Shown: positions 1-8,768, counted from the first letter of the stretch. The stretch: DNA of 64,000 bases from Halobellus litoreus (GCF_024464595.1 NZ_JANHAW010000001.1:124001-188000); one strand, 5' to 3'. Notes: generated by a model from the sequence alone, not told the origin. Numbers and translations: made by a program.

Positions 1-352
1 CGACCATCGCGCCGGTGGTCGCGAACGCCGCGGGGACCGGATAGCCGCTGTAGACGCCGAAGGCCATAAATCCGGCCGCTGTCAGTAACCCGGCCGTGGC
101 CGCCAGCGACGTGATCTGGACGCCGTCGATGAGGCCCGCACCGACCGTCTCGGAGATAGCCCCGCCTTGGGTCAGCGCGCCGAGCGCCGCGAGGATCCCG
201 ATGAGGAATGCCGCCCGCATTGTCGAGATGGCGTTGGCACCGATCGCGGGGGCGAACGGCGGAGAGTTGCTGTTGGCGCCGAGCGCCCACGCCGTGACGA
301 GACTCGTGAGTGTCGCCAGCACGACGAGCGCCCAAAAGACGAGTCCCGGCAC
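1..352 (-). CDS. PiT-family inorganic phosphate transporter, N-terminal part (cut by window edge)
   Basis: Only the first 117 residues are inside the window; the rest lies to the left. The protein opens with a hydrophobic helix and then shows GANSNSPPFAPAIGANAIS, which matches the PiT/PHO4 signature (GAN...GA.ai), followed by further membrane helices. PiT proteins are membrane symporters that import phosphate with Na+ or H+. The GTG start at 350-352 is chosen because a GGAGG ribosome binding site sits about nine bases upstream; the reading frame is open without an ATG. It is divergent from the cation/proton antiporter, with 113 bp between the starts. Confidence 0.8.
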   Translation of the reverse strand, partial: MPGLVFWALVVLATLTSLVTAWALGANSNSPPFAPAIGANAISTMRAAFLIGILAALGALTQGGAISETVGAGLIDGVQITSLAATAGLLTAAGFMAFGVYSGYPVPAAFATTGAMV

Positions 353-465
353 CCTCAGACGCCTCCGCGGACGGGCGTGACGAACATATCCGATACTTCT
401 GCCAGCACCCGAATAAACGTTCGCCCGCGTCCGGAGAGACGGTTGTTACCGCTCCAGGCGATAGA

Positions 466-2361
466 ATGAATACGTTCGCAGCGAAGGTACGACCACGTCG
501 AACAGTGGCCAGTAGCCTGCTCCCCGTCGTGGCTCTGATCCTCGTCTCCGGGATCGGCGTCCAGTTGCTCGCGAGGCGGATCCGGATCCCGAGCGTGGTG
601 TTTTACCTGGCGTTGGGGCTCCTGTTGGGACCCGAGGCACTCGGGTTCGTCACTGTCGACACCTTCGGCGACGGGTTGGAAACCGTCGTCGGCCTCAGCG
701 TCGCGATCATCGTCTTCGACGGCGCGTTCGCGCTTCAATTCGATCGGATTCGGGAGGCGTCGACGACGTCGCTGCGACTAGTCACGATCGGCGCGGCCGT
801 GATGTTCCTCGGCACGGCTGGCGCAGTCCGCGTGCTCGAGGGGGCGAGTTGGGAGATATCGCTCGTCGTCGGCGCGCTGCTCGTGGCGACTGGCCCGACC
901 GTCATCACCCCGATTCTGGAGGTCGTCCGCGTCAGGGACCACGTCGCCGCGGCCCTGGAGACCGAAGGAATCATCAACGACGTGTCCGCGGCGATCGCTG
1001 CGGTCGTCATTTTCGAGACGATGCTGCTCGACGACATCGGGATCTCCGGCACGCTCCTGGCGTTCATCGAGCGGGCGGGCGTCGGAATCGCGGCCGGACT
1101 CTTGGCGACCGGACTCATCTACTTCCTCCTCCGATACGAACTCACGCCCGAAGGTGGCCCCCAGACGGCCCGGTTCCTGGTCTTCAGCGCGGCGATCGGT
1201 TCGTTCGCGCTCGCGGAGGCCGTCGCCGCCGAGGCGGGTATCGCCGCCGCGGCGACCGCCGGGGTCGCGCTCGGAAACCTGGAGTTGCCCCACCGCGAGA
1301 CGATCGAAGAGTTCGCCCGCGACGCCACGCTGATCGTGCTGGCGTTCGTCTTCGTCTCGCTGGCGGCGCTGATCGACGTCGGTGCCATCGTCCAACTCGG
1401 CGTCGGCGGGATCGTCCTGGTCGCCGTGGTGGTTCTCCTCCTCCGACCGCTGGTGGCGTGGATCGCGACGGTCGGCGTCAGGCAGTTCAACCCCTCCGAA
1501 CGCCTGTTTCTGGCCGCGATCGGGCCCCGAGGGATCATCCCCGCGAGCGTGGCGACGCTCTTCGCGATCGAACTGGCGACGGCGGGCAACCAGGCTGCCA
1601 GCCAGACCCTCCTCGGAACCGTGTTCGTCGTCATCGCGGCCACGGACGCGCTCGAAGCGGGCCTGGCGCGGCAGATCGGCGACGCCTTAGGAGTGACACC
1701 AATGCGCACGATAATCGTCGGCGGGGGCCGGGTCGGTCTGGCGCTCGCCACCCGACTGGAACAGCGCGGAGAGTTCGTCGTCCTGATCGAGGAGGACGAG
1801 AAACAGAAGCAGGCAGCGCGTGAGGCGGGCGTCACCGTCTTCGACGGCGACGGAACCGAGAGCGACACGCTCCGTGCGGCGGGGATCGACGAGGCAAAGA
1901 TCGTCGTCGCGGTGACGGAGGACGACAACGTCAACCTCCTCGTCTGCCAGACCGCGCGTACGAAATTCGGGGTCGAAGACGTCTACGCGCGGGTGAACGA
2001 CCCGCAGAATATGGCCGCCTTCGAGGCGCTCTCGGTCACCGCCGTCGACGCCCCGATGTCGACCGCCTTCGCGATCGACAACGAGATCGAGCGGCCCGAA
2101 CTGGCCAACTGGATGTACGACGCCAGCGACGGCCACGACATCCAGGAGATCGAAATGACCGCCGAAGAGCTGGTCGGGAAGTCGGTCAGAGAGGTGAACG
2201 ACCGGATTCCCGGCGGGTGTCTCATCGCCGAGATCGGTCAGAACGAGGAGGCGCACGTCCCCGACCCCGACGAAGTCCTCGAATACGGCGATCACCTCAC
2301 GTTTCTCGGCGACGCCGCCGCCGTAGCCGAGGCCGTCAAGCGGTTCCATCCGCGGCGTTGA
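466..2361 (+). CDS. CPA1-type cation:proton antiporter with C-terminal TrkA-N/TrkA-C domains
   Basis: The protein has 631 aa. Residues 1 to about 405 are a multi-helix membrane domain with the segments TGPTVITPILEVV and EGIINDVSAAI, which correspond to the conserved ion-path regions of NhaP-type antiporters (Asn-Asp pair visible). A Rossmann TrkA-N domain starts near residue 413 (IIVGGGRVGLALATRL) and a TrkA-C (RCK-C) domain fills about the last 80 residues. The expected role is Na+ or K+/H+ exchange across the cytoplasmic membrane, gated by a nucleotide bound to the TrkA-N domain. Longer upstream starts exist, but the ATG at 466 begins just before the first helix and avoids an Arg/Pro-rich leader that looks non-coding. 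The transported ion cannot be read from sequence. Confidence 0.9.
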   Translation: MNTFAAKVRPRRTVASSLLPVVALILVSGIGVQLLARRIRIPSVVFYLALGLLLGPEALGFVTVDTFGDGLETVVGLSVAIIVFDGAFALQFDRIREASTTSLRLVTIGAAVMFLGTAGAVRVLEGASWEISLVVGALLVATGPTVITPILEVVRVRDHVAAALETEGIINDVSAAIAAVVIFETMLLDDIGISGTLLAFIERAGVGIAAGLLATGLIYFLLRYELTPEGGPQTARFLVFSAAIGSFALAEAVAAEAGIAAAATAGVALGNLELPHRETIEEFARDATLIVLAFVFVSLAALIDVGAIVQLGVGGIVLVAVVVLLLRPLVAWIATVGVRQFNPSERLFLAAIGPRGIIPASVATLFAIELATAGNQAASQTLLGTVFVVIAATDALEAGLARQIGDALGVTPMRTIIVGGGRVGLALATRLEQRGEFVVLIEEDEKQKQAAREAGVTVFDGDGTESDTLRAAGIDEAKIVVAVTEDDNVNLLVCQTARTKFGVEDVYARVNDPQNMAAFEALSVTAVDAPMSTAFAIDNEIERPELANWMYDASDGHDIQEIEMTAEELVGKSVREVNDRIPGGCLIAEIGQNEEAHVPDPDEVLEYGDHLTFLGDAAAVAEAVKRFHPRR

Positions 2362-2400
2362 GGACCGGCCGGACATCGACGTTCGCCGTTCGCCGCCCGG

Positions 2401-2928
2401 TTACCGCGGACGCGACGACCACGGTTCGGGGCGGAGCCCGCTGGGCTTCCGAAGCGGATGTCCCGGCTGTCCGTCCTTCGTCGTGGTCAGCGCGAAGAGA
2501 TCGACGTCGAGCAGGTCCGTCACTTCCCGGTCGCGGTCCCGGTACGATCCGTGGACGCCCCAGGCGGCGACGACTCTGTCCGCGTCCGATGCGATCGACT
2601 GGAGGTGCCGGTCGTTCTCCGGGCCGACGGGGTCCGGATGGCGCTTCAGTTCCGCGGGATCGGTGGCCCTGAGGGCGAAACAGTTCCCGATCACCACGCT
2701 TCCAAACCCCCACTCTCTCGCGAAGCGGACACAGGTCGAGACGGTCCTGTCGTTCTCGTCCTCGTCGGCTGTCGAGGGGTTGAGCGCGATGAACGCCACC
2801 GCGGGCAGTCTCTCGTCCCAGACCCGCCACAGTCGGTAGCGATACTCCCGGTCCTCGCCGAAGATCGCGCCTGCAGCGTCACTCCTCGAACCTTCGGCGG
2901 ACGCCGTGTCGGCGGGACCTTCGACCAC
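2401..2928 (-). CDS. DUF1643 family protein
   Basis: A 175-aa soluble acidic protein. The central part (IALNPSTADEDENDRT, then CVRFAREWGFGSVVIGN and FALRATDPAEL) is the diagnostic core of DUF1643, a family found in bacteria, phages and haloarchaea with no established biochemical function. The C-terminal half ends with ALTTTKDGQPGHPL, also typical of the family. It is convergent with the antiporter (39 bp gap) and divergent from the SUI1-like gene. The first 20 residues are low-complexity, so the true start could be internal. Confidence 0.8.
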   Translation of the reverse strand: MVEGPADTASAEGSRSDAAGAIFGEDREYRYRLWRVWDERLPAVAFIALNPSTADEDENDRTVSTCVRFAREWGFGSVVIGNCFALRATDPAELKRHPDPVGPENDRHLQSIASDADRVVAAWGVHGSYRDRDREVTDLLDVDLFALTTTKDGQPGHPLRKPSGLRPEPWSSRPR

Positions 2929-3103
2929 TACGCACTACGTATGAACGCTGGAAGCTTCAATCGCTGGATGGACCGAGTCGGCCGCACCCTTCGGCCGGCA
3001 GCGTCTTCGGTCGCTCGACCTCCAGTTCCCACGGACAGCTGGTCCGAGACTCGTCGACGGTCGCCGCCAGAGTTAATTCCGAGGGCCGAGAGGACCGCAG
3101 CGA

Positions 3104-3943
3104 ATGACTGTCTGTGACACCTGTGGTCTCTCACCGGAACTCTGCGTCTGCGGTGCCATCTCCGAACAGGAACTCACCGTCGGGCGCGTGGACCGGAACG
3201 GGTGCTCGCAGGTCGTCGTGTGGGCGTTCGACGAGTCGACGACGGTGGATGCGGCCGAATCGACCGCCGACCTCGCTGCCGAGATGAGCGACGCGCTGGC
3301 GGCCGACGTCGAGCGCACGGCGGATCGGATGTACGTAACCGGGGCCTCGATCGAAGCGGTTCGCGCGGTCATCGACGAAGTCGAGGGGTACGGATCGGCC
3401 GAGGGGACCGGGCTGCCGCCCGACCGTCGCCTCGCGGACGTGGAAACGGTCGAACGGGCTCGTCGGGAGGCGTCCGAGGAGGCGGACCTCGCTCGGATGA
3501 CCGGCTACGGTACCCCCGAGAAACTCCGAGCGCTCCTCGCGTTCGAGGACAGCGAGACCAATCGTCAGATCGCCGAGACGGTCGTGCACTGCGGGACCGG
3601 ACCGATCGATGTCATCGTCGCGTGCCTGCCCGCACTCGCCGGCGACTCCGGGCGGGCGCTCACCCGCCGTCGACACACCCTGGAGACGCTCTGGAAGGAG
3701 GTAAACGCCGCAGACTCCGTCGAGGATCCCGCCACGATCGCAGAGGCAGTCGACCCGCTACTGGACGATCCGGACCCGGTCTGTCGACTGTACGCGGTGA
3801 AATCGATCACCGCACTGGCGGAGACCAGCGGCCGACCGATCGGTGAACAGATCGACCTTGAGACCCTGACCGACCGTCTCGACGACGATAACTCGATCAG
3901 TGAGGCGGCGGCGGAAGCACTCGATCGAATCGGAACCGAGTAA
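3104..3943 (+). CDS. aIF1/SUI1-like domain fused to a HEAT-like helical region
   Basis: A 279-aa protein I do not know as a named family. Residues 1-20 (CDTCGLSPELCVC) match the cysteine-containing N-terminus of archaeal translation factor aIF1. Residues 25-95 follow the SUI1 order loosely: a strand pair ending in VVVWAFDES, an acidic helix, then DRMYVTGASIEAVRAVIDE, which parallels the I.l.G.hre.Vre.l element of SUI1. The basic RNA-binding loop of true aIF1 is not conserved (acidic and Cys/Gln residues instead). Residues about 130-279 are alpha-helical with HEAT-like pairs (PVCRLYAVKSITALAE; ISEAAAEALDRIG). I infer a divergent SUI1 domain turned into an interaction module. The ATG at 3104 starts exactly at the aIF1-like N-terminus. 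Confidence 0.7.
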   Translation: MTVCDTCGLSPELCVCGAISEQELTVGRVDRNGCSQVVVWAFDESTTVDAAESTADLAAEMSDALAADVERTADRMYVTGASIEAVRAVIDEVEGYGSAEGTGLPPDRRLADVETVERARREASEEADLARMTGYGTPEKLRALLAFEDSETNRQIAETVVHCGTGPIDVIVACLPALAGDSGRALTRRRHTLETLWKEVNAADSVEDPATIAEAVDPLLDDPDPVCRLYAVKSITALAETSGRPIGEQIDLETLTDRLDDDNSISEAAAEALDRIGTE

Positions 3944-4147
3944 CGAACGCCGCCAACGGTCGTAGTCAGCCGACGGGAACAGTCGGCGCGAGGCGGACGA
4001 CCCGGTCGTCGCGGGTGGTCTCACGGGGGCGGGTCATCTCGAACATCTCGCTCGGTTCCGGATTCATCTCTGTCAGAAGTACGGTCGCGACGGCGCATTT
4101 CGACCCCCGGCAGACACGGAAGCCCCGTAACGTTACGCGGGCCGCGG

Positions 4148-4618
4148 TTACCGTTCGGATGCTCCCGCGTTCCCGGGGTGACGTTCGAACGCCGATCGGA
4201 CGGCGTCTGTGGGATCAAGGTCGTTGAGTTCGCTCTCGACGTTGACGGCGGCGTACGCCTCGCCTCCGGCGGGCGTCTTCTTGAGGACGTTGACGTGGTA
4301 GAGGTACGAGAGTCGAACGAGCCATCGGGCGTGGTCGTAGTCGTCAGGACGTTCGATGGAGAAAGTCGTCCATCCGGATTCATCGAGTATGTGATGGGCA
4401 CCCGTCTGGCCCTCCTGAACGAGTACATCACGGAGCGCGCGGAGATAGGCGACATCGAGCATTCCCCACGGGTGGACGTGGCCGATTTCGCGCGGTCCAA
4501 CGCGCCACTCGGTTCCGCCGAACCGGTGTTCGCCGGTCGTGACGGCAGTCCAGGAGTCCACATCTCCGATGGGCTTTTCGACTGTCGATTCGATCTCCGC
4601 GCTGCGAGAACCTGCCAC
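4148..4618 (-). CDS. DUF5519 (luciferase-like domain) family protein
   Basis: A 156-aa soluble protein. The segment GPREIGHVHPWGMLDVAYLR, followed by HHILDESGWTTFSI and DYDHARWLVRLSYLYH, matches DUF5519, a small domain annotated in some databases as luciferase-like; the function in archaea is unknown. The conserved His and Trp residues are all present, so it looks intact. Two overlapping frames in this stretch are also open for more than 150 codons, but their products are Ser/Arg-rich and match nothing. It is the last gene of a minus-strand pair with the MFS exporter, which ends 60 bp upstream of it. Confidence 0.8.
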   Translation of the reverse strand: MAGSRSAEIESTVEKPIGDVDSWTAVTTGEHRFGGTEWRVGPREIGHVHPWGMLDVAYLRALRDVLVQEGQTGAHHILDESGWTTFSIERPDDYDHARWLVRLSYLYHVNVLKKTPAGGEAYAAVNVESELNDLDPTDAVRSAFERHPGNAGASER

Positions 4619-4678
4619 ACGAGCGGTACGTTCCCGACAGAAATGACTCGTTCGCTGGTGACACTCACTACACGCTGC

Positions 4679-5998
4679 TCACCGTCGCAACATCAGCGCT
4701 ACCGGCACCAGTAGGAGTGCCCCGGCGACGAACGGTGACCAGTAGACCACGACGTAGGCAGCCGCAGCGAGCGGTGGTCCGACCGTTCGCCCGAGGCTCC
4801 CCGCCCCTTGTGTGACTCCGAAGGCTGCACCCTGTGCATCTCCGGTGGCACCTTCCGAAACGAGCGCCGCGAGCCCGACTGTGATCGCGCCGTTTCCGAA
4901 CGAGGCCAACGCGCCAAACGCTACCAGCACGACGAGTCCGCCAGTCACCCACCCGTACCCGCTCCCGGAGAGAGAGGACGTTCCCGCCAGCGGCGACGCC
5001 GCAAGCAGGACAAGCGCGAGGAACAGCGCCACGACGCCCCATCGAACGACGTATCGAACACCGACTTTCCGCGAGAGCCAGCCGATGAGTATCCCTTGGT
5101 TAATGATTCCAAGCGCGCCGATGTAGGCGAGGAACATCGCCGCCGCAGTGGCATCGTACCCGAAGAAATCAGCCAGGAAGGGCACGAACATCACGGTCAT
5201 ACCAGCGAAAGCGAGCGAGGTCAGAAAGAACGCGACAACGAGCGGACGGAGCGTCAGGTCGGCGAGGGCAGTCCGGAACTGCGCGACGAACGTTACACGC
5301 CGTGCCGGGGTGCGGATTCGATCCGGTTCTTTCAGCACGACCGCGGTCGCCCCGAGCGCGAGAAACGAGAAGCCCGCTGCGGCAAAGCTCGGCAATGAGA
5401 ACGGGGTCACCGGAACGAACCCGGGCAAGAGAGCTCGAGCGGTCGATACCACGGTGTCGCTGGCCAGGATACCACCAATCGCCGGGCCGAACACGAATCC
5501 GAGACCGAAGGCTGCTCCGACGAGACCGAGCGCGCCGGGACGGTCCTCCGGTGTCGTCACATCGGCGATATACGCCTGTGCGGTGGCGATGTTACCGCCG
5601 GCTGCGCCGGCTAGCAACCGAGCACTGAATAGGACGACGAGGCCGAGCGTCACTCCGGAGGCTGCACCGATTTCCGCAGCGAATCCGAAGAGAATCCAAG
5701 CAATGCCCGCGACACCGACCGAGAGCATAAGCACTGGTCGGCGCCCCCGCTCGTCGGAAATCCGTCCTAACACCGGTGCAGCTCCGAACTGCGCCAGGGA
5801 ATACGACGCCGCCAGCAATCCGATAAAAACATCACTCACACCGAACGAGCGGACGTAGAACGGAAGGATCGGGATGATGATACCGAAGCCGAGCAGATCG
5901 ATAAAGACGATTGCGACAACGACTGCGACGCGGCGACGTGTTTCCGCGGATGTGGCTGGCCCTGCTTGCGCGCTCGTCGCCGCCTGACTAGAAGCCAC
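4679..5998 (-). CDS. MFS transporter, DHA1 (TetA-like) drug:H+ antiporter family
   Basis: A 439-aa protein with about 12 membrane helices. After a 20-residue polar leader, the first helix reads VVVAIVFIDLLGFGIIIPIL, typical of TetA-like DHA1 exporters, and the loop between helices 2 and 3 has GRISDERGRRPVL, an MFS motif A variant. It is expected to export small hydrophobic compounds with proton uptake in exchange; the substrate is not predictable. The start is GTG at 5996-5998; an AT-rich element (about 6024-6034) lies about 31 bases upstream. No regulator gene is adjacent. Confidence 0.85.
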   Translation of the reverse strand: MASSQAATSAQAGPATSAETRRRVAVVVAIVFIDLLGFGIIIPILPFYVRSFGVSDVFIGLLAASYSLAQFGAAPVLGRISDERGRRPVLMLSVGVAGIAWILFGFAAEIGAASGVTLGLVVLFSARLLAGAAGGNIATAQAYIADVTTPEDRPGALGLVGAAFGLGFVFGPAIGGILASDTVVSTARALLPGFVPVTPFSLPSFAAAGFSFLALGATAVVLKEPDRIRTPARRVTFVAQFRTALADLTLRPLVVAFFLTSLAFAGMTVMFVPFLADFFGYDATAAAMFLAYIGALGIINQGILIGWLSRKVGVRYVVRWGVVALFLALVLLAASPLAGTSSLSGSGYGWVTGGLVVLVAFGALASFGNGAITVGLAALVSEGATGDAQGAAFGVTQGAGSLGRTVGPPLAAAAYVVVYWSPFVAGALLLVPVALMLRR

Positions 5999-6375
5999 TG
6001 GTAGGAGAGGTCGGTGCGGACGAATATACGGATATCGGATTCCACACCCGTTTTTTCGTCGAATCCGGTGGCGGAGACATCAGAAGCCGTTGAGCTGACG
6101 GTTGATTTCAAGTGGCTCACTGACCCCTAATTCAACCGAGATCAGGGCCGATCCAGACAACTGAATCGAATGCTGACCTCAGTGAGACCGCACCGAGAGG
6201 CTCCAGCACCGTCCGTACGGCCCGAATTTCCACGATGGCTGCAGCCACGATAACCGACAGGCCGCGCCTACCGAAGGCGGTGGCACCTTTTCGTCGAGTC
6301 GCTCACGTCGGGTAAACGACGTCGGTCTCGATCCAATCGGGTGTTCGCTCGGATGTGGGCCGGAAAGCGTCTGGG
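5999..6375. other. Intergenic region without a supported gene
   Basis: Besides the promoter of the MFS gene near 6024-6034 I see no coding frame with haloarchaeal character here. The open frames are short and basic. Confidence 0.6.
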
Positions 6376-6455
6376 TGCGCGGGACAGGATTCGAACCGGA
6401 GCGAGACGGTCGCGCTCACATCATTCGCGCGCTGCGACTTGCAGGGCTCGAATCC
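6376..6455 (-). repeat. Fold-back element built from the tRNA-Leu(TAG) 3' end
   Basis: Bases 6376-6397 repeat exactly (22/22) the last 22 bases of the adjacent tRNA (6487-6508), from the second half of the T-stem to the discriminator base. Bases 6445-6455 are an inverted T-arm copy that can pair with 6387-6397 (11 bp, one G.U on the minus strand). The loop between them carries an inner GTCGC/GCGAC stem and the core GCGAATGATGTGAGC. An equivalent element follows the other tRNA-Leu of this window at 62126-62201. Confidence 0.8.
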
Positions 6456-6487
6456 GTGCCTGCTCGTTCGTCGCTGCGCTCCTCACT

Positions 6488-6569
6488 GCGCGGGACAGGA
6501 TTCGAACCTGCGGACCCCTATGGGACAGCGTCCTAAGCGCTGCGCCGTTGGCCACTTGGCTACCCGCGC
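6488..6569 (-). tRNA. tRNA-Leu (anticodon TAG)
   Basis: An 82-base class II tRNA. The acceptor stem is GCGCGGG/CCCGCGC, and the anticodon arm is CAGCG-CTTAGGA-CGCTG, giving anticodon TAG (reads CUA). A long variable arm and the T-loop GGTTCGAATCC are present. CCA is not encoded; the discriminator base is A (6487 on the + strand). Its 3' end is duplicated 111 bp downstream. Confidence 0.95.
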
Positions 6570-6651
6570 GCACGCTCACCTACTTGGAACTCCCAAATCA
6601 ACCTGTCGTTCCGCACGGAGGCTTCTTGTGTACTGCGGCCGACGCTGAAGT

Positions 6652-6960
6652 ATGTACAGCGCCCGGGATCGGGTCGATAACGAACAGTGGCTGACTCGTA
6701 TCGAACGCGCCGCGGATCGGTTGGACCTCGGTTCCGAGGCCCGATCTTACGCGGCCGATATGTTCCTCTCTGAAGTCCCGGACGAGGACCGGTCGAAACG
6801 TGCCGTTGCGGCAGCGAGCTTGTACGCCGGTTCCCTCATCGCCGGAGAAGAGCGACCCCAATCGCGGGTCGCCGACGCGATGGGCGTGAGTCGGCTCAGC
6901 GTTCAACAACACTGGAAGCCGATTCTCGAATCCGCGGGCTTTCGATCGCCGTCGTGGTAG
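6652..6960 (+). CDS. Single-repeat TFB/TFIIB cyclin-fold protein
   Basis: A 102-aa protein covering just one cyclin-like repeat of transcription factor B: RIERAADRLDLGSEARSYA, then KRAVAAASLYAGSLIAGE, then the helix-turn-helix SRVADAMGVSRLSVQQHW. The N-terminal zinc ribbon and the second repeat of a full TFB are missing. Haloarchaea carry many full TFBs plus short proteins like this one. Without the zinc ribbon it cannot recruit RNA polymerase in the normal way, so a DNA-binding or competitor role is my inference. It is a single gene between tRNA-Leu and coaD. Confidence 0.8.
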   Translation: MYSARDRVDNEQWLTRIERAADRLDLGSEARSYAADMFLSEVPDEDRSKRAVAAASLYAGSLIAGEERPQSRVADAMGVSRLSVQQHWKPILESAGFRSPSW

Positions 6961-7043
6961 GCTCTTAGCTGTGTGTCGGCAGTTCGGTGACCGTGACGAA
7001 CTAGCTCGAAAACCGTACTCAGGAGACTAACCCGCTAGGGCGG

Positions 7044-7550
7044 CTACGAGTTCTCTTCGGTCGGACGCTTGGGGCCACGTCCCTCGCGCTCCGGCGTGAG
7101 GTTTCCGTGTCGATCGATCTCCCCGCGAACGATCCGCGTCGACGAAATCCGGTCGCCGTCTTCTGCGGTGACGTGATCGACGACTTCGATGTCGAGCGGG
7201 TCGTGGCCTCGGTTTCGACGAATTTCGTTGATTCGCTCGCCCCCGTCTCGGGTCTCGGGCGAAACGATCAGGAAGTCGAACTGCGGTTCTGTGGCGATCC
7301 CCGTCGGTTCGTCTAATCGCCGGACGGTAAACTCCCGGTCGTGGGCGTCCGCGAGCGGCTGCAATTCGGCGATGAGGTCCTGCTTCCGATCCTCGAAAGC
7401 CCTGACGTAACGGTCCACGTGACGGGTCTTCGGGGCGAGTTCGTCGCTGGTCAGTCCGACGGTGAGGTCACCTAACTCAAAGGCCCGCTCAAAGAGCGCG
7501 CGGTGACCGTCGTGGACAGGGTCGAACGTCCCGCCCAGCGCGACGTGCAT
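7044..7550 (-). CDS. coaD: Phosphopantetheine adenylyltransferase, archaeal type
   Basis: A 168-aa cytoplasmic enzyme of the nucleotidyltransferase superfamily that transfers AMP from ATP to 4'-phosphopantetheine, the step before the last in coenzyme A synthesis. The N-terminus GGTFDPVHDGHRALFERAF carries the (T/H)xGH-type signature (HDGH), and ISSTRIVRGEID near the end is the second nucleotide-binding motif. The last 20 residues are a charged tail. The ATG start is at 7548-7550. The next gene on this strand upstream (the integrase) ends 108 bp away, so it is probably transcribed alone. Confidence 0.9.
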   Translation of the reverse strand: MHVALGGTFDPVHDGHRALFERAFELGDLTVGLTSDELAPKTRHVDRYVRAFEDRKQDLIAELQPLADAHDREFTVRRLDEPTGIATEPQFDFLIVSPETRDGGERINEIRRNRGHDPLDIEVVDHVTAEDGDRISSTRIVRGEIDRHGNLTPEREGRGPKRPTEENS

Positions 7551-7658
7551 ACCCGGCCGAGGTCCTCACGGGACTTAAACGGGCCGGGTCGGGTATCGGG
7601 CCGAGTGACGGATCGACCCTTCGACGGAGGAGGAAAAATTAGTATAGCCAAATATGGT

Positions 7659-8768
7659 TTACTTGGCCGACCTCGAACTGCCGCAGTACAGTGAGTAGAT
7701 GTGAGACTCGTAGGTCTCTCTAACTCTGTCCCCCCAGTTGTGCGTGTAGGTATCGATGATATCGCCGGCGACGTCCCCACGGAGATACTTGACGATACCC
7801 CGGTCGCCCGTCCGATCCCGAAGATGGGTCGTGAAAAAGTGTCGGAAGTAATGTGGCGTGACGTTCTCCTCGGCGCCGCCACCGGGACGATACCATCCCG
7901 AGTCGGTGGCGTGGCCTTCGACGAGGTGGTGAACCATATCCGGTGTGAGACGACTTCCCCAACTCCCCGAGGTGCTGCAAAAGAGCGGTTCCGCGGGAGA
8001 ACGCGTGGCTGGGCGGACCGCCAGCCAGCGCCGCAGGGCAGTCGCGAGTTCGTCGTCGACCGGAATCACCGTCGAGCGCTTCCGTTTGTTCGACGCTGTC
8101 CGCTCTTCGCCCGCAAGAATCTCGCCGGCAGTCGGCTCCGCAGAAACGTATAGCGACGGTCCCCGTCCGTCGAGTTGCGCCCGAGCGGAACCTGCAGAAT
8201 TGGATACAGCCTTCAGGGCTGTATCACGTCGACCAGCCGTGTTCGAGAGCGCGATGTCTCGAAGGTCCAGATTACAGAGTTCCCCGACGCGTATTCCGGT
8301 CTTTAGAAGTGTCGCGACGACGGCGTGATCCAGCGGATGAGCGATATCTGAGAGGAACTCGCGCATCGCCGGCATCGACACGTCTCGTCGGGAGGGGTTC
8401 GTATCGATTCGCTCGTCCATCTCCTCCATCACCAGCGCCATCGGGTTCGAGTCGAACGCGCCGACCTGAGCGAGGTAGGCGTAGAAACGGTGGAGATACG
8501 ATGCATACGTCGCGACAGTGCTGTCCGCGACGTCCGAGCGGCGAAGCGAGTGGATCCACGCCATACAGTCACGGTGGGTGGCGTCTCCCGGATCGATTCG
8601 CGCGCCGCGGGCGTTCCGCGACGGATCGTCGAGGAAGGTCTCGAAGCGTCGGAGAACCCGTTCGTACGCCTCTCGCGTTCGCTCGGACTTCCCGTGATAA
8701 GTCATATCCTGAAGGAAGTAGCCGATCGGGTCCTCCGGCACGTCGCCTGCGGCAGTATCGACGCTCAT
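7659..8768 (-). CDS. Tyrosine recombinase / XerC-D-like integrase
   Basis: A 369-aa protein. Residues 15-110 are a SAM-like core-binding domain and residues about 130-360 the catalytic domain. Visible catalytic residues are Arg160 (KTGIRVGELCNLDL), His306-x-x-Arg309 (PHYFRHFFTTHLRD), His343 (DTYTHNW) and a C-terminal tyrosine (Tyr353, 358 or 361 in RETYESHIYSLY). All are present, so it should be active in strand exchange. The ATG at 8768 overlaps the upstream stop (ATGA) and has GGAGGAG ahead of it, so a longer in-frame start is rejected. It forms an operon with the DUF5805 gene. Whether it serves the chromosome or a lost element is open. Confidence 0.88.
   Translation of the reverse strand: MSVDTAAGDVPEDPIGYFLQDMTYHGKSERTREAYERVLRRFETFLDDPSRNARGARIDPGDATHRDCMAWIHSLRRSDVADSTVATYASYLHRFYAYLAQVGAFDSNPMALVMEEMDERIDTNPSRRDVSMPAMREFLSDIAHPLDHAVVATLLKTGIRVGELCNLDLRDIALSNTAGRRDTALKAVSNSAGSARAQLDGRGPSLYVSAEPTAGEILAGEERTASNKRKRSTVIPVDDELATALRRWLAVRPATRSPAEPLFCSTSGSWGSRLTPDMVHHLVEGHATDSGWYRPGGGAEENVTPHYFRHFFTTHLRDRTGDRGIVKYLRGDVAGDIIDTYTHNWGDRVRETYESHIYSLYCGSSRSAK

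Noticed and set aside
6376-6508. Simple attL/attR of an integrated element at tRNA-Leu(TAG)
   Set aside because: Only 111 bp separate the copies, no cargo lies between, and a like-structured repeat follows the other tRNA-Leu. A scar remains possible, but a plain att pair does not explain the inverted arm and shared core.
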